Below are positions 1-9,706 of a stretch of DNA of 23,240 nt, one piece after another. A program made the translations under genes and the position numbers. The notes beneath the pieces are model-generated. The model did not search any database and was not told the DNA's origin. It worked only from the letters and a program-made list of their open reading frames with translations. Each line of letters starts with the position of its first letter. The stretch's first letter is position 1. The stretch comes from Verrucomicrobiota bacterium (GTDB lineage Bacteria > Verrucomicrobiota > Verrucomicrobiia > Limisphaerales > UBA8199): positions 1 to 23,240 of the forward strand of contig JAPLUA010000300.1 in the NCBI GenBank assembly GCA_026397855.1. The letters run 5' to 3'.

Positions 1-224
1 CCCCTGCTCCCGGTACCAATCTCCCCATCCATTCATCCGTTGGATTCGTCCCCGTGCTCCCTCATCGCTTGGCTAAGCTTTGGGGGGAATCTCCCAAAGT
101 GCTCTTTTTGCCTTGCTCTCTGGCGTTTGGATATGAAATAATGTCCATTCCTGGTCGTACCCAGGTGAGATTCCCGGGAGAAGTGATCCCTCTGCGGGCT
201 TTTCGGCGTTGATTTGAGTTTGTC

Positions 225-241
225 GGTTAAATGGATTAACC
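225..241. promoter_or_regulatory. Small inverted repeat, possible operator
   Basis: GGTTAA and TTAACC flank a 5-base spacer (ATGGA), giving a perfect 6-bp inverted repeat about 100 bases upstream of the candidate rpoD promoter. The shape suits a dimeric regulator's site, but no second copy was seen in the window and chance is possible. Confidence 0.2.
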
Positions 242-327
242 TATGTCCGTGTCGCATTTCTGGTGTTTAAACCCTTAATTCGCTTGTGGCGAACGACACC
301 GTCGGACATGCCCCAGTGATCCACAGT

Positions 328-356
328 TTGGCCCTGGTGGAATACGGAAGTATATG
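328..356 (+). promoter_or_regulatory. Candidate sigma-70 promoter for rpoD
   Basis: TTGGCC (328-333) and TATATG (351-356) are separated by exactly 17 bases. Each hexamer matches the sigma-70 consensus at 4 of 6 positions. Transcription would start near 363, leaving a leader of about 25 bases before the ATG at 389. No Shine-Dalgarno sequence is evident before that ATG. Confidence 0.35.
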
Positions 357-388
357 AATTAAAGCGGATTACGTGCGTCTAATTATAT

Positions 389-2254
<1,866 letters not shown>

Positions 2255-2262
2255 AGGCTCCC

Positions 2263-2952
2263 ATGAAGGTCACGTACTACGGTCATTCCTGCTTTGCGGC
2301 GCAGGTCGCCGGCAGGACGTTGCTGTTCGACCCGTTCATCACGGGCAACCCGCTCGCAAAAGCCATCAACGTCAGCGCCATCCCGGCCGATTATATCCTC
2401 GTGTCCCACGGGCACGAAGACCACCTGGCCGATGCCGCGGACATCGCCAAACGGACTGGCGCGACCATCCTCTCCAACTACGAGGTGGCCGTCTGGTTCG
2501 GCAAACAGGGGGTCTCCAGGACCCACCCCCTCAACCACGGCGGCACCTGCCGCCTGGACTTCGGAAGCGTCAAGTTCGTCAACGCCATCCACTCCAGCAG
2601 CATGCCGGACGGAACCTGCGGCGGGAACCCCGGCGGGTTCGTCGTCGAAAGCCAGGAGGGCAACTTCTACTACTCGGGCGATACGGCGCTGACCCTGGAC
2701 ATGAAACTGATCGGCGAGTCAACCAAGCTCGACTTCGCCGTGCTCTGCATCGGGGATAATTTCACCATGGGGGTTGAGGATGCCATCAAGGCCGCCGAAT
2801 TCGTCCGCTGCGACGAAGTTCTGGGAGTGCACTACAACACATTCCCACCTATTAAAATAGACGGACAGGCGGCTATCTCCAGATTCCAGGCCAACCGCAA
2901 AAACCTCCATCTCCTGCTCCCGGGCGAAAGCCACAGTTTCGCACCTGTTTAG
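2263..2952 (+). CDS. UPF0173 family metal-dependent hydrolase
   Basis: The 229-residue protein belongs to the metallo-beta-lactamase fold, UPF0173 (YtkL-like) family, predicted cytoplasmic hydrolases of unknown substrate. The metal-binding signature HGHEDH lies at residues 49-54. Further likely ligands are H110, D140 (in YSGDT) and H190 (in GVHYNTFP). The N-terminus MKVTYYGHSCF and the FDPFITGNP segment are characteristic of the family, and the length is normal, so the gene looks intact. It starts 8 bases after the rpoD stop and is probably co-transcribed with it. The family assignment is strong, but the actual reaction is unknown and the neighbouring sigma factor gives no clue. Confidence 0.9.
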   Translation: MKVTYYGHSCFAAQVAGRTLLFDPFITGNPLAKAINVSAIPADYILVSHGHEDHLADAADIAKRTGATILSNYEVAVWFGKQGVSRTHPLNHGGTCRLDFGSVKFVNAIHSSSMPDGTCGGNPGGFVVESQEGNFYYSGDTALTLDMKLIGESTKLDFAVLCIGDNFTMGVEDAIKAAEFVRCDEVLGVHYNTFPPIKIDGQAAISRFQANRKNLHLLLPGESHSFAPV

Positions 2953-3000
2953 GCGGGGCAGAATCCAAGGCTTCATCCCAAGACCGGTATTTGCGATCAA

Positions 3001-3027
3001 CCGCAAAGAACCCAAAGAACACAGAGG
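3001..3027 (+). repeat. Imperfect 9-bp tandem repeat
   Basis: Three 9-base units in a row: CCGCAAAGA, ACCCAAAGA, ACACAGAGG. They lie in the 139-base gap between the hydrolase and the beta-helix gene. A small hairpin CACCC-TTC-GGGTG follows at 3039-3051 without a T-run, so it is not a clear terminator. Confidence 0.6.
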
Positions 3028-3091
3028 TTTAGATAACCCACCCTTCGGGTGAGGGGGCTCAGCAGCAGAAATCTTTGCGAATTCCCGAGTT

Positions 3092-3859
3092 ATGAGAAAT
3101 CTCCGCATCCATCCACCAGGGTCAGCCGCTTTCATTCTGGTGGCTGGTTTATTCCATGCGCATCTTGCCCCGGGAGCACAAGATGTCGCCCAGCCAGAAT
3201 GGGTCCGGCAAGTCGTAGCAGGTAAGCGAAACGAGGCAAGGGTCTCCTGGTGGGGCTTCAACGCCACAGATTCCACAGAATTCCTGCAAAAGGCGATCAA
3301 CTCGCATGTGAAACGGCTGATCATCGACCGCCAACCCTCGGCTTGGATTACCGGCCCACTCACCGGGGTCGGGAATCAGGAACTGGTGTTTGAGGCGGGC
3401 ACCGAACTAGTGGCTTTGAAGGGTGCCTTTCGAGGGAAGGGAGATTGCCTGCTGTCGTTTCCGGGCTGCACCAACGTCATCATCCGGGGGCAAAAGAAGG
3501 ATGGTGGCAAATCGGCACATATCCGGATGCAAAAAGCAGATTACCAATCCGGTGCCTATGAAAAGTCAGAATGGCGGCATGGGTTGTCCCTTTTCGGATG
3601 CCACAAGGTGCTGATCCAGGACCTTGCCATTGAAAGCACGGGAGGTGACGGGATTTATCTGGGGGTAGCACCGGACAAGAAACCCAACGTGAATGTGGTG
3701 ATCCGCCGAGTTGATTGCCACAACAACCACCGCCAGGGAATCAGCGTCATCAGCGCCGAGAAGCTCTTGGTTGAGGATTGTCGCTTGCGCAATACGGCTG
3801 GAACGGCTCCTCAGGCGGGCATTGATTTCGAACCGAACGATCCGGAGGATTCTCTATGA
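3092..3859 (+). CDS. Secreted right-handed beta-helix protein, N-terminal part
   Basis: The 255 residues begin with a probable signal peptide: a basic start (MRNLRIH), a hydrophobic stretch of about residues 12-26 and a cleavage-like APGA/QD. The body resembles parallel beta-helix proteins (pectate-lyase-like fold). It has repeating short strands such as NVIIRG, KVLIQDLAIES, GDGIYLGV, NVVIRRVDCHNNHRQGISV and KLLVEDCRLRNT, each about 20-25 residues apart. It ends abruptly after GIDFEPNDPEDSL, a point where related proteins usually continue with another coil. The next frame, starting at 3856, carries on in the same style, so I read the two as one broken gene. The family suggests polysaccharide binding or cleavage outside the cytoplasm, but no catalytic residues can be assigned. 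Confidence 0.65.
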   Translation: MRNLRIHPPGSAAFILVAGLFHAHLAPGAQDVAQPEWVRQVVAGKRNEARVSWWGFNATDSTEFLQKAINSHVKRLIIDRQPSAWITGPLTGVGNQELVFEAGTELVALKGAFRGKGDCLLSFPGCTNVIIRGQKKDGGKSAHIRMQKADYQSGAYEKSEWRHGLSLFGCHKVLIQDLAIESTGGDGIYLGVAPDKKPNVNVVIRRVDCHNNHRQGISVISAEKLLVEDCRLRNTAGTAPQAGIDFEPNDPEDSL

Positions 3860-4182
3860 GCAACTCAGAGGTTCGCGACAGCGCCCGCAAGGATTCGTTC
3901 TTCCCGCCGATCTACGTGCAAGGCGTGGATTCGGACCATCGCCCGGCAGGAAACATCCATTTCAAGCATCTGCTGATTAAGGATGACGTCGAGCGCCCCT
4001 TCTTGAAAATCAGGGAGGGGAAGGGCGACGGGGTCAGGGACATAACCGGGGACGTTGTTCTTAAACGGAACGGAAGAACAGAGAGCATCACGATTGATGA
4101 TGCCTGGTTGCGCCAATTCACCCCTTCAGCCGCTGTGAAGCCGGAATTGCCTCATGAAAAGGCGGAAGGAAAGCGGCAATAA
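3856..4182 (+). pseudogene. Displaced C-terminal part of the beta-helix protein
   Basis: This 108-codon frame overlaps the previous stop (ATGA) and begins MSNSEVRDS, which fits well as the next beta-helix strand after DPEDSL. It continues with NIHFKHLLIKDD, FLKIREGKGDGVRDITGDVVLKRN and SITIDDAWLRQF, again short beta-strand repeats, and has no signal peptide of its own. One missing base near 3855-3857 would join the two parts in frame. The stretch between the two halves also looks short for a full coil, so an internal deletion is possible. A true two-gene arrangement with a coupled start cannot be excluded, but a lone C-terminal beta-helix fragment would be unusual. Confidence 0.5.
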
Positions 4183-4208
4183 GCAACGAGGGATGAAAAC
4201 TGCATCAC

Positions 4209-4244
4209 AAAAACCGGGGGCATTGGGCTTCCGGCCTACCCCCC
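4209..4244 (-). terminator. Possible terminator of the nuo operon
   Basis: On the minus strand a GGGGG...CCCCC hairpin with internal GGC/GCC pairing is followed by GGTTTTTG. It lies about 225 bases after the nuoN stop and points the right way for that operon. The stem is imperfect and the distance long. Confidence 0.3.
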
Positions 4245-4248
4245 AGTG

Positions 4249-4281
4249 GTAAGACAGCAGTAAGACAGCAGTAAGACCCCG
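4249..4281 (+). repeat. 11-bp tandem repeat, three units starting GTA
   Basis: GTAAGACAGCA, GTAAGACAGCA and GTAAGACCCCG follow one another without gaps. The first two are identical and the third diverges in its last four bases. The same unit length and the leading GTA recur in the palindrome at 17758-17864. Confidence 0.75.
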
Positions 4282-4468
4282 GCAAGCCCTCCCCCGAGCG
4301 AGGCAAAAGGGGGCCCATTTGGAAATCAGGGCTTATCCAACGGGGAACCCCAAAGCCAATAGGAAATCGGCCCAGGTTCAGGCCGGCCATCTGATCCCAC
4401 CGCCGGACCAGCCGTTTGCGCCATGGATTGGGCTGAGCGACTGGAAAGCGCCCGGGGGCGGCGGAGAA

Positions 4469-5941
4469 TCAGCGTGCGTCGGCGACGGCCGAGGCGGCGG
4501 GCGCCTGGCCGCCGGTAACGCAGGCGACCGAGGTTGAGAGCGTGTCGAGGACGCGGCCTGGGAAGACGCCGAGAGCGAGGATACCGCCGATGAGCAGGAC
4601 GCACAGCACGCGGGTAGGCCAGTCAAGGCGGATGGGGAGACGGTCACCCGGATCGCGGAAGCAGGCTTCGCGGACCACGCACAGATAGTAGTAAACGGCG
4701 ATGGCGGCGTTGATCATGGCAATGATCACCAGGCACAGGTGGCCTTTGGAGAGGGCGGCAGACAGCAGGCTGAGCTTGCCCATGAACCCGACGAACGGCG
4801 GGATGCCTGCCAGCGCAAACACGCCCACGACAAGCGTCAGGGCGAGCAACGGCGACCGGCGGTGAAGGCCGGCCAGTTCGTCAATGGAGACATTGGTGCC
4901 GTCGCGCGAGACCTTGCAGATCACGATGAAGCAGGCCAGAACCATGAGGAAGTAACCGATGATGTAGTAGAGCGCAGCAGCGTAGCCCATCTGGTCCAGG
5001 GTGACGAAGCCGATCAGGGCATAGCCGGCATGAGCGATGCCGGAGAAGCCCAGGAGGCGCTTGAAATCCTTTTGGACGAGGGCGATCAGGTTGCCGTAGA
5101 ACATGGAAGCCGTGGCAAGAATGGCCAGCATGATCGCCACCGTGTGATTATCCGGCGACGCCAGCGACACGAAGCGGACCAGCACGGCAATGGCGCCGAT
5201 CTTGGGCAAGGAAGCCACCAGGCCGGCGGTTTCGTTCGAGGCACCCTGATACACGTCGGGGGTCCAGAAATGGAACGGGAAGACAGCCAGCTTGTAGTAG
5301 ATGCCGCAAAAGGTCAGCCCAAGGCCGGCAATGGCGAGGGGGGAATGAATCACCGGCTGGAGCCTGGGCATCATTTCGGTCAGGGAAGTCGTGCCGGTGA
5401 GCCCGAAAAGGTAGCTCATCCCAAAGAACATCACGCCGTTGGCGGCAACGCCGAACATGATGTACTTGATCGCCGACTCCATCTGGCTTTTCTGCCCTTT
5501 CCGCTCGCGGCGCATGGCCACAAGGAAGTAGAGGGGAAAAGCGGAAACCTCCAGCGAGACAACCAGCGTGATGATATCCACGCAGCTCACGAGCATGGTC
5601 AAACCAACCATGCTCAGGGCGAGAAAGAAGAAATACTCGGGCCTAATATCGTCGCGGATGTCGTCGAGGTTTCCGATGAGGAGCAGCACGAGCGTGAAGC
5701 CGCAGCCAAACACCAGCTTGAGCACCTGGGAAAACTGGTCCACACGATAGGCGCCGCTGAAGAGAGTCGCGTTCTCCCAGAGGCTAAGGATGCAGGCGAT
5801 GATCGCAGCAACGGAGCTGATGAGCGCGACGGTCCGGGCCTGCCGGACACGCCCCTCGCCAAGGGTGACCAGGAACAGCGCCAGCGCGCCGGCCAGCAAA
5901 ACCATTTCGGGAAGGAAAGCCATGAAAGGACAGGAGGTCAT
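4469..5941 (-). CDS. nuoN: Complex I proton-pumping subunit NuoN
   Basis: This is an antiporter-like membrane subunit of NADH-quinone oxidoreductase, next to the quinone-proximal end of the membrane arm. The 490 residues give about 14 membrane helices. Expected charged residues are visible: E131 in SLEVSAFPLYF (TM5), K217 in YYKLAVFPFHFWTPDVYQG (TM7), K247 (TM8) and K389 in GFMGKLSLL (TM12). The PFHFWTPDVYQGA signature is specific for NuoN rather than NuoM or NuoL. It is the last gene of the operon, and its ATG overlaps the nuoM stop (ATGA), implying coupled translation. A second ATG six codons in (MAFLPEMV) is an alternative start, and neither has a clear ribosome binding site. Confidence 0.95.
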   Translation of the reverse strand: MTSCPFMAFLPEMVLLAGALALFLVTLGEGRVRQARTVALISSVAAIIACILSLWENATLFSGAYRVDQFSQVLKLVFGCGFTLVLLLIGNLDDIRDDIRPEYFFFLALSMVGLTMLVSCVDIITLVVSLEVSAFPLYFLVAMRRERKGQKSQMESAIKYIMFGVAANGVMFFGMSYLFGLTGTTSLTEMMPRLQPVIHSPLAIAGLGLTFCGIYYKLAVFPFHFWTPDVYQGASNETAGLVASLPKIGAIAVLVRFVSLASPDNHTVAIMLAILATASMFYGNLIALVQKDFKRLLGFSGIAHAGYALIGFVTLDQMGYAAALYYIIGYFLMVLACFIVICKVSRDGTNVSIDELAGLHRRSPLLALTLVVGVFALAGIPPFVGFMGKLSLLSAALSKGHLCLVIIAMINAAIAVYYYLCVVREACFRDPGDRLPIRLDWPTRVLCVLLIGGILALGVFPGRVLDTLSTSVACVTGGQAPAASAVADAR

Positions 5942-7485
5942 GGTAAGTCTGAAGTCCGGAGTTCGAAGCTCGAAGCTCGAACAACGCTGGCCACGGCCGG
6001 GGCCTGCCGGGTTTGTTCGAGGAGGTTCTGCACGCTTTTCTCCATGACGCGGGTGAACGGTTCGGGGTGGAGTCCGATCCAGAAGACAAACACCAGCAGC
6101 GGCGTCAGGGTGATGATTTCACGAAAGCCCAGGTCCTTGAGGCCGGGATAAACGGGATTATGCGTTCCGCCATAGGCAATCTTCTGCAGCATCCGGAGCA
6201 TGTAGGCGGCCGCGAGCACCACGCCGGGCACCACGCAAATCATCATTCCCTTGGAGACGGCGAAGCCGCCGCTCATGACCAGGAACTCACCGATGAAACT
6301 GTTCGTGCCGGGAAAAGCGAGGGAGGAGAGGGCAAAGACGCCCGCGAACAGGCTGAAGATCGGCATGGTCCGGCCAATGCCCGCAGTCTCGCCGAGGTCG
6401 CGGGTATGCAGGCGCTCATAAATAATGCCGACCATGATGAAGAGCGCCCCGGTGGTGACGCCATGATTGATCATCACCAGCACCGCGCCCTGGATGCCGA
6501 ACGTGTTCAGGGCAAAGATGCCCAGGGTGGCAAAGCCCATGTGAGCCACGCTCGAGTAGGCCACAAGCTTCTTCAGGTCCGTTTGAGCCAGCGCGGTGAG
6601 GCCGCCATAGACAATGGCAATCACCGACAGGCCCAGGACGTAGGGGGTGAAGAAATGCGTCGCATCCGGGGTGATGGGGAGCGAGAATCGCAGGAAGCCG
6701 TAGGTGCCCATTTTCAGCAGCACGCTGGCCAGCAGCACGCTCCCCGCGGTGGGCGCCTCCACGTGCGCGGCGGGCAGCCAGGTGTGGAACGGGAACATCG
6801 GCACCTTGATCGCAAACGAGATGAAGAATGCGAGGAACACCCAGTATTGGAACCCGAGGGGCAATGAATGGCCGGCGCGCATCATATCCGGGATGCTGAA
6901 GCTGCCGACCTGGTAGCGGAGGGCGATGATGGCCACGAGCAGGAAGATCGAGCCGGACATCGTGTAAATGAAGAACTTGAGCGAGGCGTAGATCTTTCGC
7001 GGCCCGCCCCAGATGCCGATCAGCAGGGCCATCGGGATCAGCATGGCCTCCCAGAAGATGAAGAACAGGACAAAGTCCATGGCGCAGAAGACGCCGACCA
7101 TCGCGGTTTCCATGATCAGGAGGCAGATCATGAACTCCTTCACGCGGGTCTGGATGTAGCGCCAGGAGCATAGCACGCAGAGCGGCATGATGAGGGTCGT
7201 CAGCAGGACCAGCATCAGGCTGATGCCATCAATGCCCACGGCATAGTCCACCTTCAGGAATGGGATCCAGTGCGAGAGTTCGACGAACTGGAACTTTGCC
7301 GTGTCCGGGTCGAACTGCCGCCAGAGACCGAGGGAGAGGATGGCTGCCGCCGAGGTAAAGGCCAGCGTCCACCAGCGCAGGAGATTCTCGCTGCGGATAA
7401 ACGCGGCGATGGCGGCCGCGAGCAACGGGCTGAAGATCAGGATGCTCAGCAGCGGGAAGCTTTCGTTTGGGCTCAGATTGGTCAT
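5938..7485 (-). CDS. nuoM: Complex I proton-pumping subunit NuoM
   Basis: The 515-residue antiporter-like subunit has E146 in FWEAMLIPMALLIGIWGG (TM5), K227 in FAIKVPMFPFHTWLP (TM7), K258 (TM8) and E400 in FIGEFLVMSGG (TM12). A glutamate instead of lysine at the last position is the NuoM hallmark. PAAHVEAPTAGSVLLA is also typical. The gene starts 12 bases after the upstream antiporter gene, with GAGG about 9 bases before the ATG. Its last residues (SSFELRTSDLP) are not NuoM-like and are encoded by a 7-bp tandem repeat, so the natural C-terminus has been overwritten or extended. The core of the protein looks complete. Confidence 0.96.
   Translation of the reverse strand: MTNLSPNESFPLLSILIFSPLLAAAIAAFIRSENLLRWWTLAFTSAAAILSLGLWRQFDPDTAKFQFVELSHWIPFLKVDYAVGIDGISLMLVLLTTLIMPLCVLCSWRYIQTRVKEFMICLLIMETAMVGVFCAMDFVLFFIFWEAMLIPMALLIGIWGGPRKIYASLKFFIYTMSGSIFLLVAIIALRYQVGSFSIPDMMRAGHSLPLGFQYWVFLAFFISFAIKVPMFPFHTWLPAAHVEAPTAGSVLLASVLLKMGTYGFLRFSLPITPDATHFFTPYVLGLSVIAIVYGGLTALAQTDLKKLVAYSSVAHMGFATLGIFALNTFGIQGAVLVMINHGVTTGALFIMVGIIYERLHTRDLGETAGIGRTMPIFSLFAGVFALSSLAFPGTNSFIGEFLVMSGGFAVSKGMMICVVPGVVLAAAYMLRMLQKIAYGGTHNPVYPGLKDLGFREIITLTPLLVFVFWIGLHPEPFTRVMEKSVQNLLEQTRQAPAVASVVRASSFELRTSDLP
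5945..5982 (+). repeat. 7-bp tandem repeat inside the nuoM 3' end
   Basis: Units on the plus strand: AAGTCTG, AAGTCCG, GAGTTCG, AAGCTCG, AAGCTCG, AAC. They encode, on the minus strand, the final non-conserved residues of NuoM. A related array (AAATCCG/AAGTCCG) sits in the end of yidD at 19323-19350; the unit AAGTCCG is identical in both. Confidence 0.75.
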
Positions 7486-7497
7486 CGCTAGGGCCTC

Positions 7498-9411
7498 TTA
7501 CCGGGTCGTTACAGCATCACTGGTCAAGCCGGCCGTCGGCAGGGCAGACTGGGAAACAGGCGCTCCCGGCAGGCTCAATCTGGCCGGCACACTGGCTTTC
7601 GAGATCCGGGAAAAGAGCAGGAAGGCGACGATGATCGCGGCGGCCACCGCAAAAGCGAACGCCAGGTTCTGCTGCATCTGCCCCCGCTGCACGAAGCGCA
7701 GGCGCCGGCCGATGCCGCGGAAGCTGGACGCGAACCCATCCACCGCGCCATCAATGACGTAGTTATCAAAGAGCCCCGAGACCTTGGCCGTGAGCATGAG
7801 CGGAATCAGACCGGCGTAGCGATAAAGCTCGCCGATGAAGTTATCCACGGACTGGACCGGGTATTTGGCGAACCAGAGGAAGGCGCGTCCGCCCTTGCGA
7901 TAGAACCAGTCCATATCCAGGCTGATGGTCGGCTCGGGCACCAGCTTCTTGAGGAGCAGGAAGAAGCCGAGGCCGGTGAAAAGGAGGATCTGGAGCGTCT
8001 CGGAGATGTGGTAGGGGCTGTAAACCGTTTTCGCGAACTCTGCGGCAGCCTCCTGGTAAGGCAGCATCTTGTAGAGATACGGATAATAGCAGCCGATGAA
8101 GATGCACAGGAATGCGGCAACCGCCATCGCCACGTTCATGTTCCACGGCGGCTCGGCGGCACGGTCCCAGGTTTCCTTCTTGGGCTTGTTCTTCCCAAAC
8201 CAGATGAAGTAAGGCACCTTCAGGCCGGTGTGCAGGAATGTTCCGGCGGAGGCGAGCAGGAGGAGGTAACCCACCCACAGCTTGTGCTCCTCAAAGCCGG
8301 CGGTGACGATCATGGATTTGCTGACGAAGCCGCTGAAGAGCGGGAAGGCGGAGATGGACAAGCCGCCGATGAGGGTAAAGAGGAAGGTCCAAGGCATCTT
8401 CTTCCAGAGCCCGCCCAATTCGGTGAACTTGCTTTGGCCGGTCATGTGCAGCACGGCGCCGCAGCCCATGAACAGGAGGCCCTTGTAAAGGATGTGTGCG
8501 AAAGCGTGGGCGCAGGCACCGTTGATGGCCATCTCGGTGCCCAAACCAACGCCGGCCACCATGTAGCCGACCTGGCTGATGATGTGGTAGGCCAGCAGTC
8601 GGCGGGAGTCATTCTCCAGCACGGCATAAACAACACCGTAGAGGGCCATGATCACGCCCAGCGGCACGAGAATCTCGGTCCCGGCGAATCCGCGGCAGAG
8701 CGCATAGACGGCGGTCTTGGTCGTAAACGCGCACATGAACACCGAGCCGTTGAAGGTGGCTTCTCCGTAGGCATCAGGGAGCCAGGCGTGCAGGGGGGGG
8801 ACAGCGGCGTTCAAGATGAAGCCGATCAGGATGAGATAGGTGGCCGGGGTTGCGTGATGCACGGCCAGCTTGCAGAACGACGCGTCAAAGGCCCAACTGC
8901 CTTGCGTGTTGCAATGCCAGACCATGCCGGCCAGCAGCGCCAACCCGCCGAATATGTGCACCAGGAGGTAGCGGTAGCCCGCCCCCAGGGATTCACGGCG
9001 GCCGCGGAACCAGATGAGGAACACCGAGGAGAAAGCCATCAGCTCCCAGAACAGGAACAGGGTGATGAAATCGCCCGCATAGATGCAGCCGATCGAGCCC
9101 GAGACATAGATCCAGGAGGCGATGTGCTGGGCATCATCCTTGACATGCAGGCCGTAGAGCGTTCCCAGGATGCACATCAGGCTCATGATGTAGCCGAAGA
9201 CATTGCTCAGGGCATCCACACGGCCAAAGACCAGCGTCCAATTCAGGAAGCTCACCTCGCCGAAGGTGCCGTGGGCCATGGTATATACCCGCAAAAAGAC
9301 CAGGATCGGGACCAGCAGCAAATAGGCCTTCTTTAGCGCTGCGGGGACCAGCGGAAGGAGCAGGGCACCCAGGATCAGGATGAGGGCGGGATGGATCCAG
9401 AAGTTATTCAT
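7498..9411 (-). CDS. NuoL-like large antiporter subunit with long lateral helix
   Basis: This antiporter-like complex I subunit is 637 residues from the ATG at 9411, which I prefer over an upstream start at 9468. It overlaps the preceding gene by 8 bases (ATGAATAA) and begins MNNFWIHP just before the first helix. The core resembles subunit D of Mrp-type Na+/H+ antiporters. It has E123 in FWELMAFSSVFLIWFRG, K232 in TTKTAVYAL, H303 and K310 in AHAFAHILYKGLLF, and K365 in GFVSKS. The usual TM7 lysine is asparagine (N201, ILNAAVPPLHAWLPDAY). The tail is NuoL-like: an amphipathic segment of about 500-581 ending RGQMQQN, then a final membrane helix (583-600). That segment looks about 25-30 residues longer than in ordinary NuoL. 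It probably fills the distal NuoL position. Confidence 0.85.
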   Translation of the reverse strand: MNNFWIHPALILILGALLLPLVPAALKKAYLLLVPILVFLRVYTMAHGTFGEVSFLNWTLVFGRVDALSNVFGYIMSLMCILGTLYGLHVKDDAQHIASWIYVSGSIGCIYAGDFITLFLFWELMAFSSVFLIWFRGRRESLGAGYRYLLVHIFGGLALLAGMVWHCNTQGSWAFDASFCKLAVHHATPATYLILIGFILNAAVPPLHAWLPDAYGEATFNGSVFMCAFTTKTAVYALCRGFAGTEILVPLGVIMALYGVVYAVLENDSRRLLAYHIISQVGYMVAGVGLGTEMAINGACAHAFAHILYKGLLFMGCGAVLHMTGQSKFTELGGLWKKMPWTFLFTLIGGLSISAFPLFSGFVSKSMIVTAGFEEHKLWVGYLLLLASAGTFLHTGLKVPYFIWFGKNKPKKETWDRAAEPPWNMNVAMAVAAFLCIFIGCYYPYLYKMLPYQEAAAEFAKTVYSPYHISETLQILLFTGLGFFLLLKKLVPEPTISLDMDWFYRKGGRAFLWFAKYPVQSVDNFIGELYRYAGLIPLMLTAKVSGLFDNYVIDGAVDGFASSFRGIGRRLRFVQRGQMQQNLAFAFAVAAAIIVAFLLFSRISKASVPARLSLPGAPVSQSALPTAGLTSDAVTTR

Positions 9412-9706
9412 GGTGCCCTTTCGGAGTGCTCGCAAGGGGCGCTGAGCCGTCCTCGTAGTAGTCCTCACGGACCATGATGCCGGCGTGGCCGAACCACTTG
9501 GAAATAATGATAATCAGCACGCAAGCGACAAAGCCGAACACCGCCCAGAAGCCCGGCCAATGCTCGATGCTCGTGTGCGCGTGCTCCTTGTCCACAATCG
9601 CCGGGATGGCGTCCAGCAGCACCAGGACCGCCAGCACCACAAAGCAGAGGCGCACCACCGTCTTGAGGCGGCCGCGGAAGAACTCGATGAGTTTGACCAG
9701 GTTCAT
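9404..9706 (-). CDS. Small two-helix membrane protein of the complex I operon
   Basis: The 100-residue protein has two predicted membrane helices (about 15-34 and 51-70) and a short acidic C-terminal segment containing GIMVREDYYED. It sits between the two extra antiporter-like genes, overlapping the upstream stop by one base (TAATG) and the downstream start by eight. Such tight coupling suggests it is an accessory subunit that assembles with them. I do not recognise a named family, though I recall similar small proteins beside paired MrpD-like genes in other bacteria. It is not a short NuoK: there are only two helices, without NuoK's intramembrane glutamates. No function is assigned. Confidence 0.7.
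   Translation of the reverse strand: MNLVKLIEFFRGRLKTVVRLCFVVLAVLVLLDAIPAIVDKEHAHTSIEHWPGFWAVFGFVACVLIIIISKWFGHAGIMVREDYYEDGSAPLASTPKGHHE

Larger units (their letters stand above)
1..388. other. Non-coding leader upstream of rpoD
   Basis: No convincing gene is visible here. A 74-codon reading frame on the minus strand (33-257) has low-complexity, basic composition and no recognisable motif, so I treat it as chance. The stretch is less GC-rich than the genes around it. It contains a perfect 6-bp inverted repeat (225-241) and a candidate promoter (328-356), listed separately. It is probably the regulatory leader of rpoD. Confidence 0.5.
4183..4468. other. Convergent intergenic region with repeats
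   Basis: No gene is seen between the beta-helix remnant (+) and nuoN (-). It contains a hairpin followed by a T-run on the minus strand (4209-4244), an 11-bp tandem repeat (4249-4281) and G/C-rich runs near 4285-4316. Confidence 0.5.

Noticed and set aside
317..325. DnaA box (TGATCCACA, one mismatch) and a possible replication origin, also considered near rpmH
   Set aside because: Only one near-match here, only weak TTATCC matches near 18113 and 18394, no cluster, and no dnaA or dnaN in the window.
9412..9468. Upstream start for the NuoL-like gene (MRTTTRTAQRPLRALRKGT...)
   Set aside because: It would overlap the small membrane protein gene by 65 bases and adds a non-conserved arginine-rich leader; the ATG at 9411 fits the family and the operon spacing.
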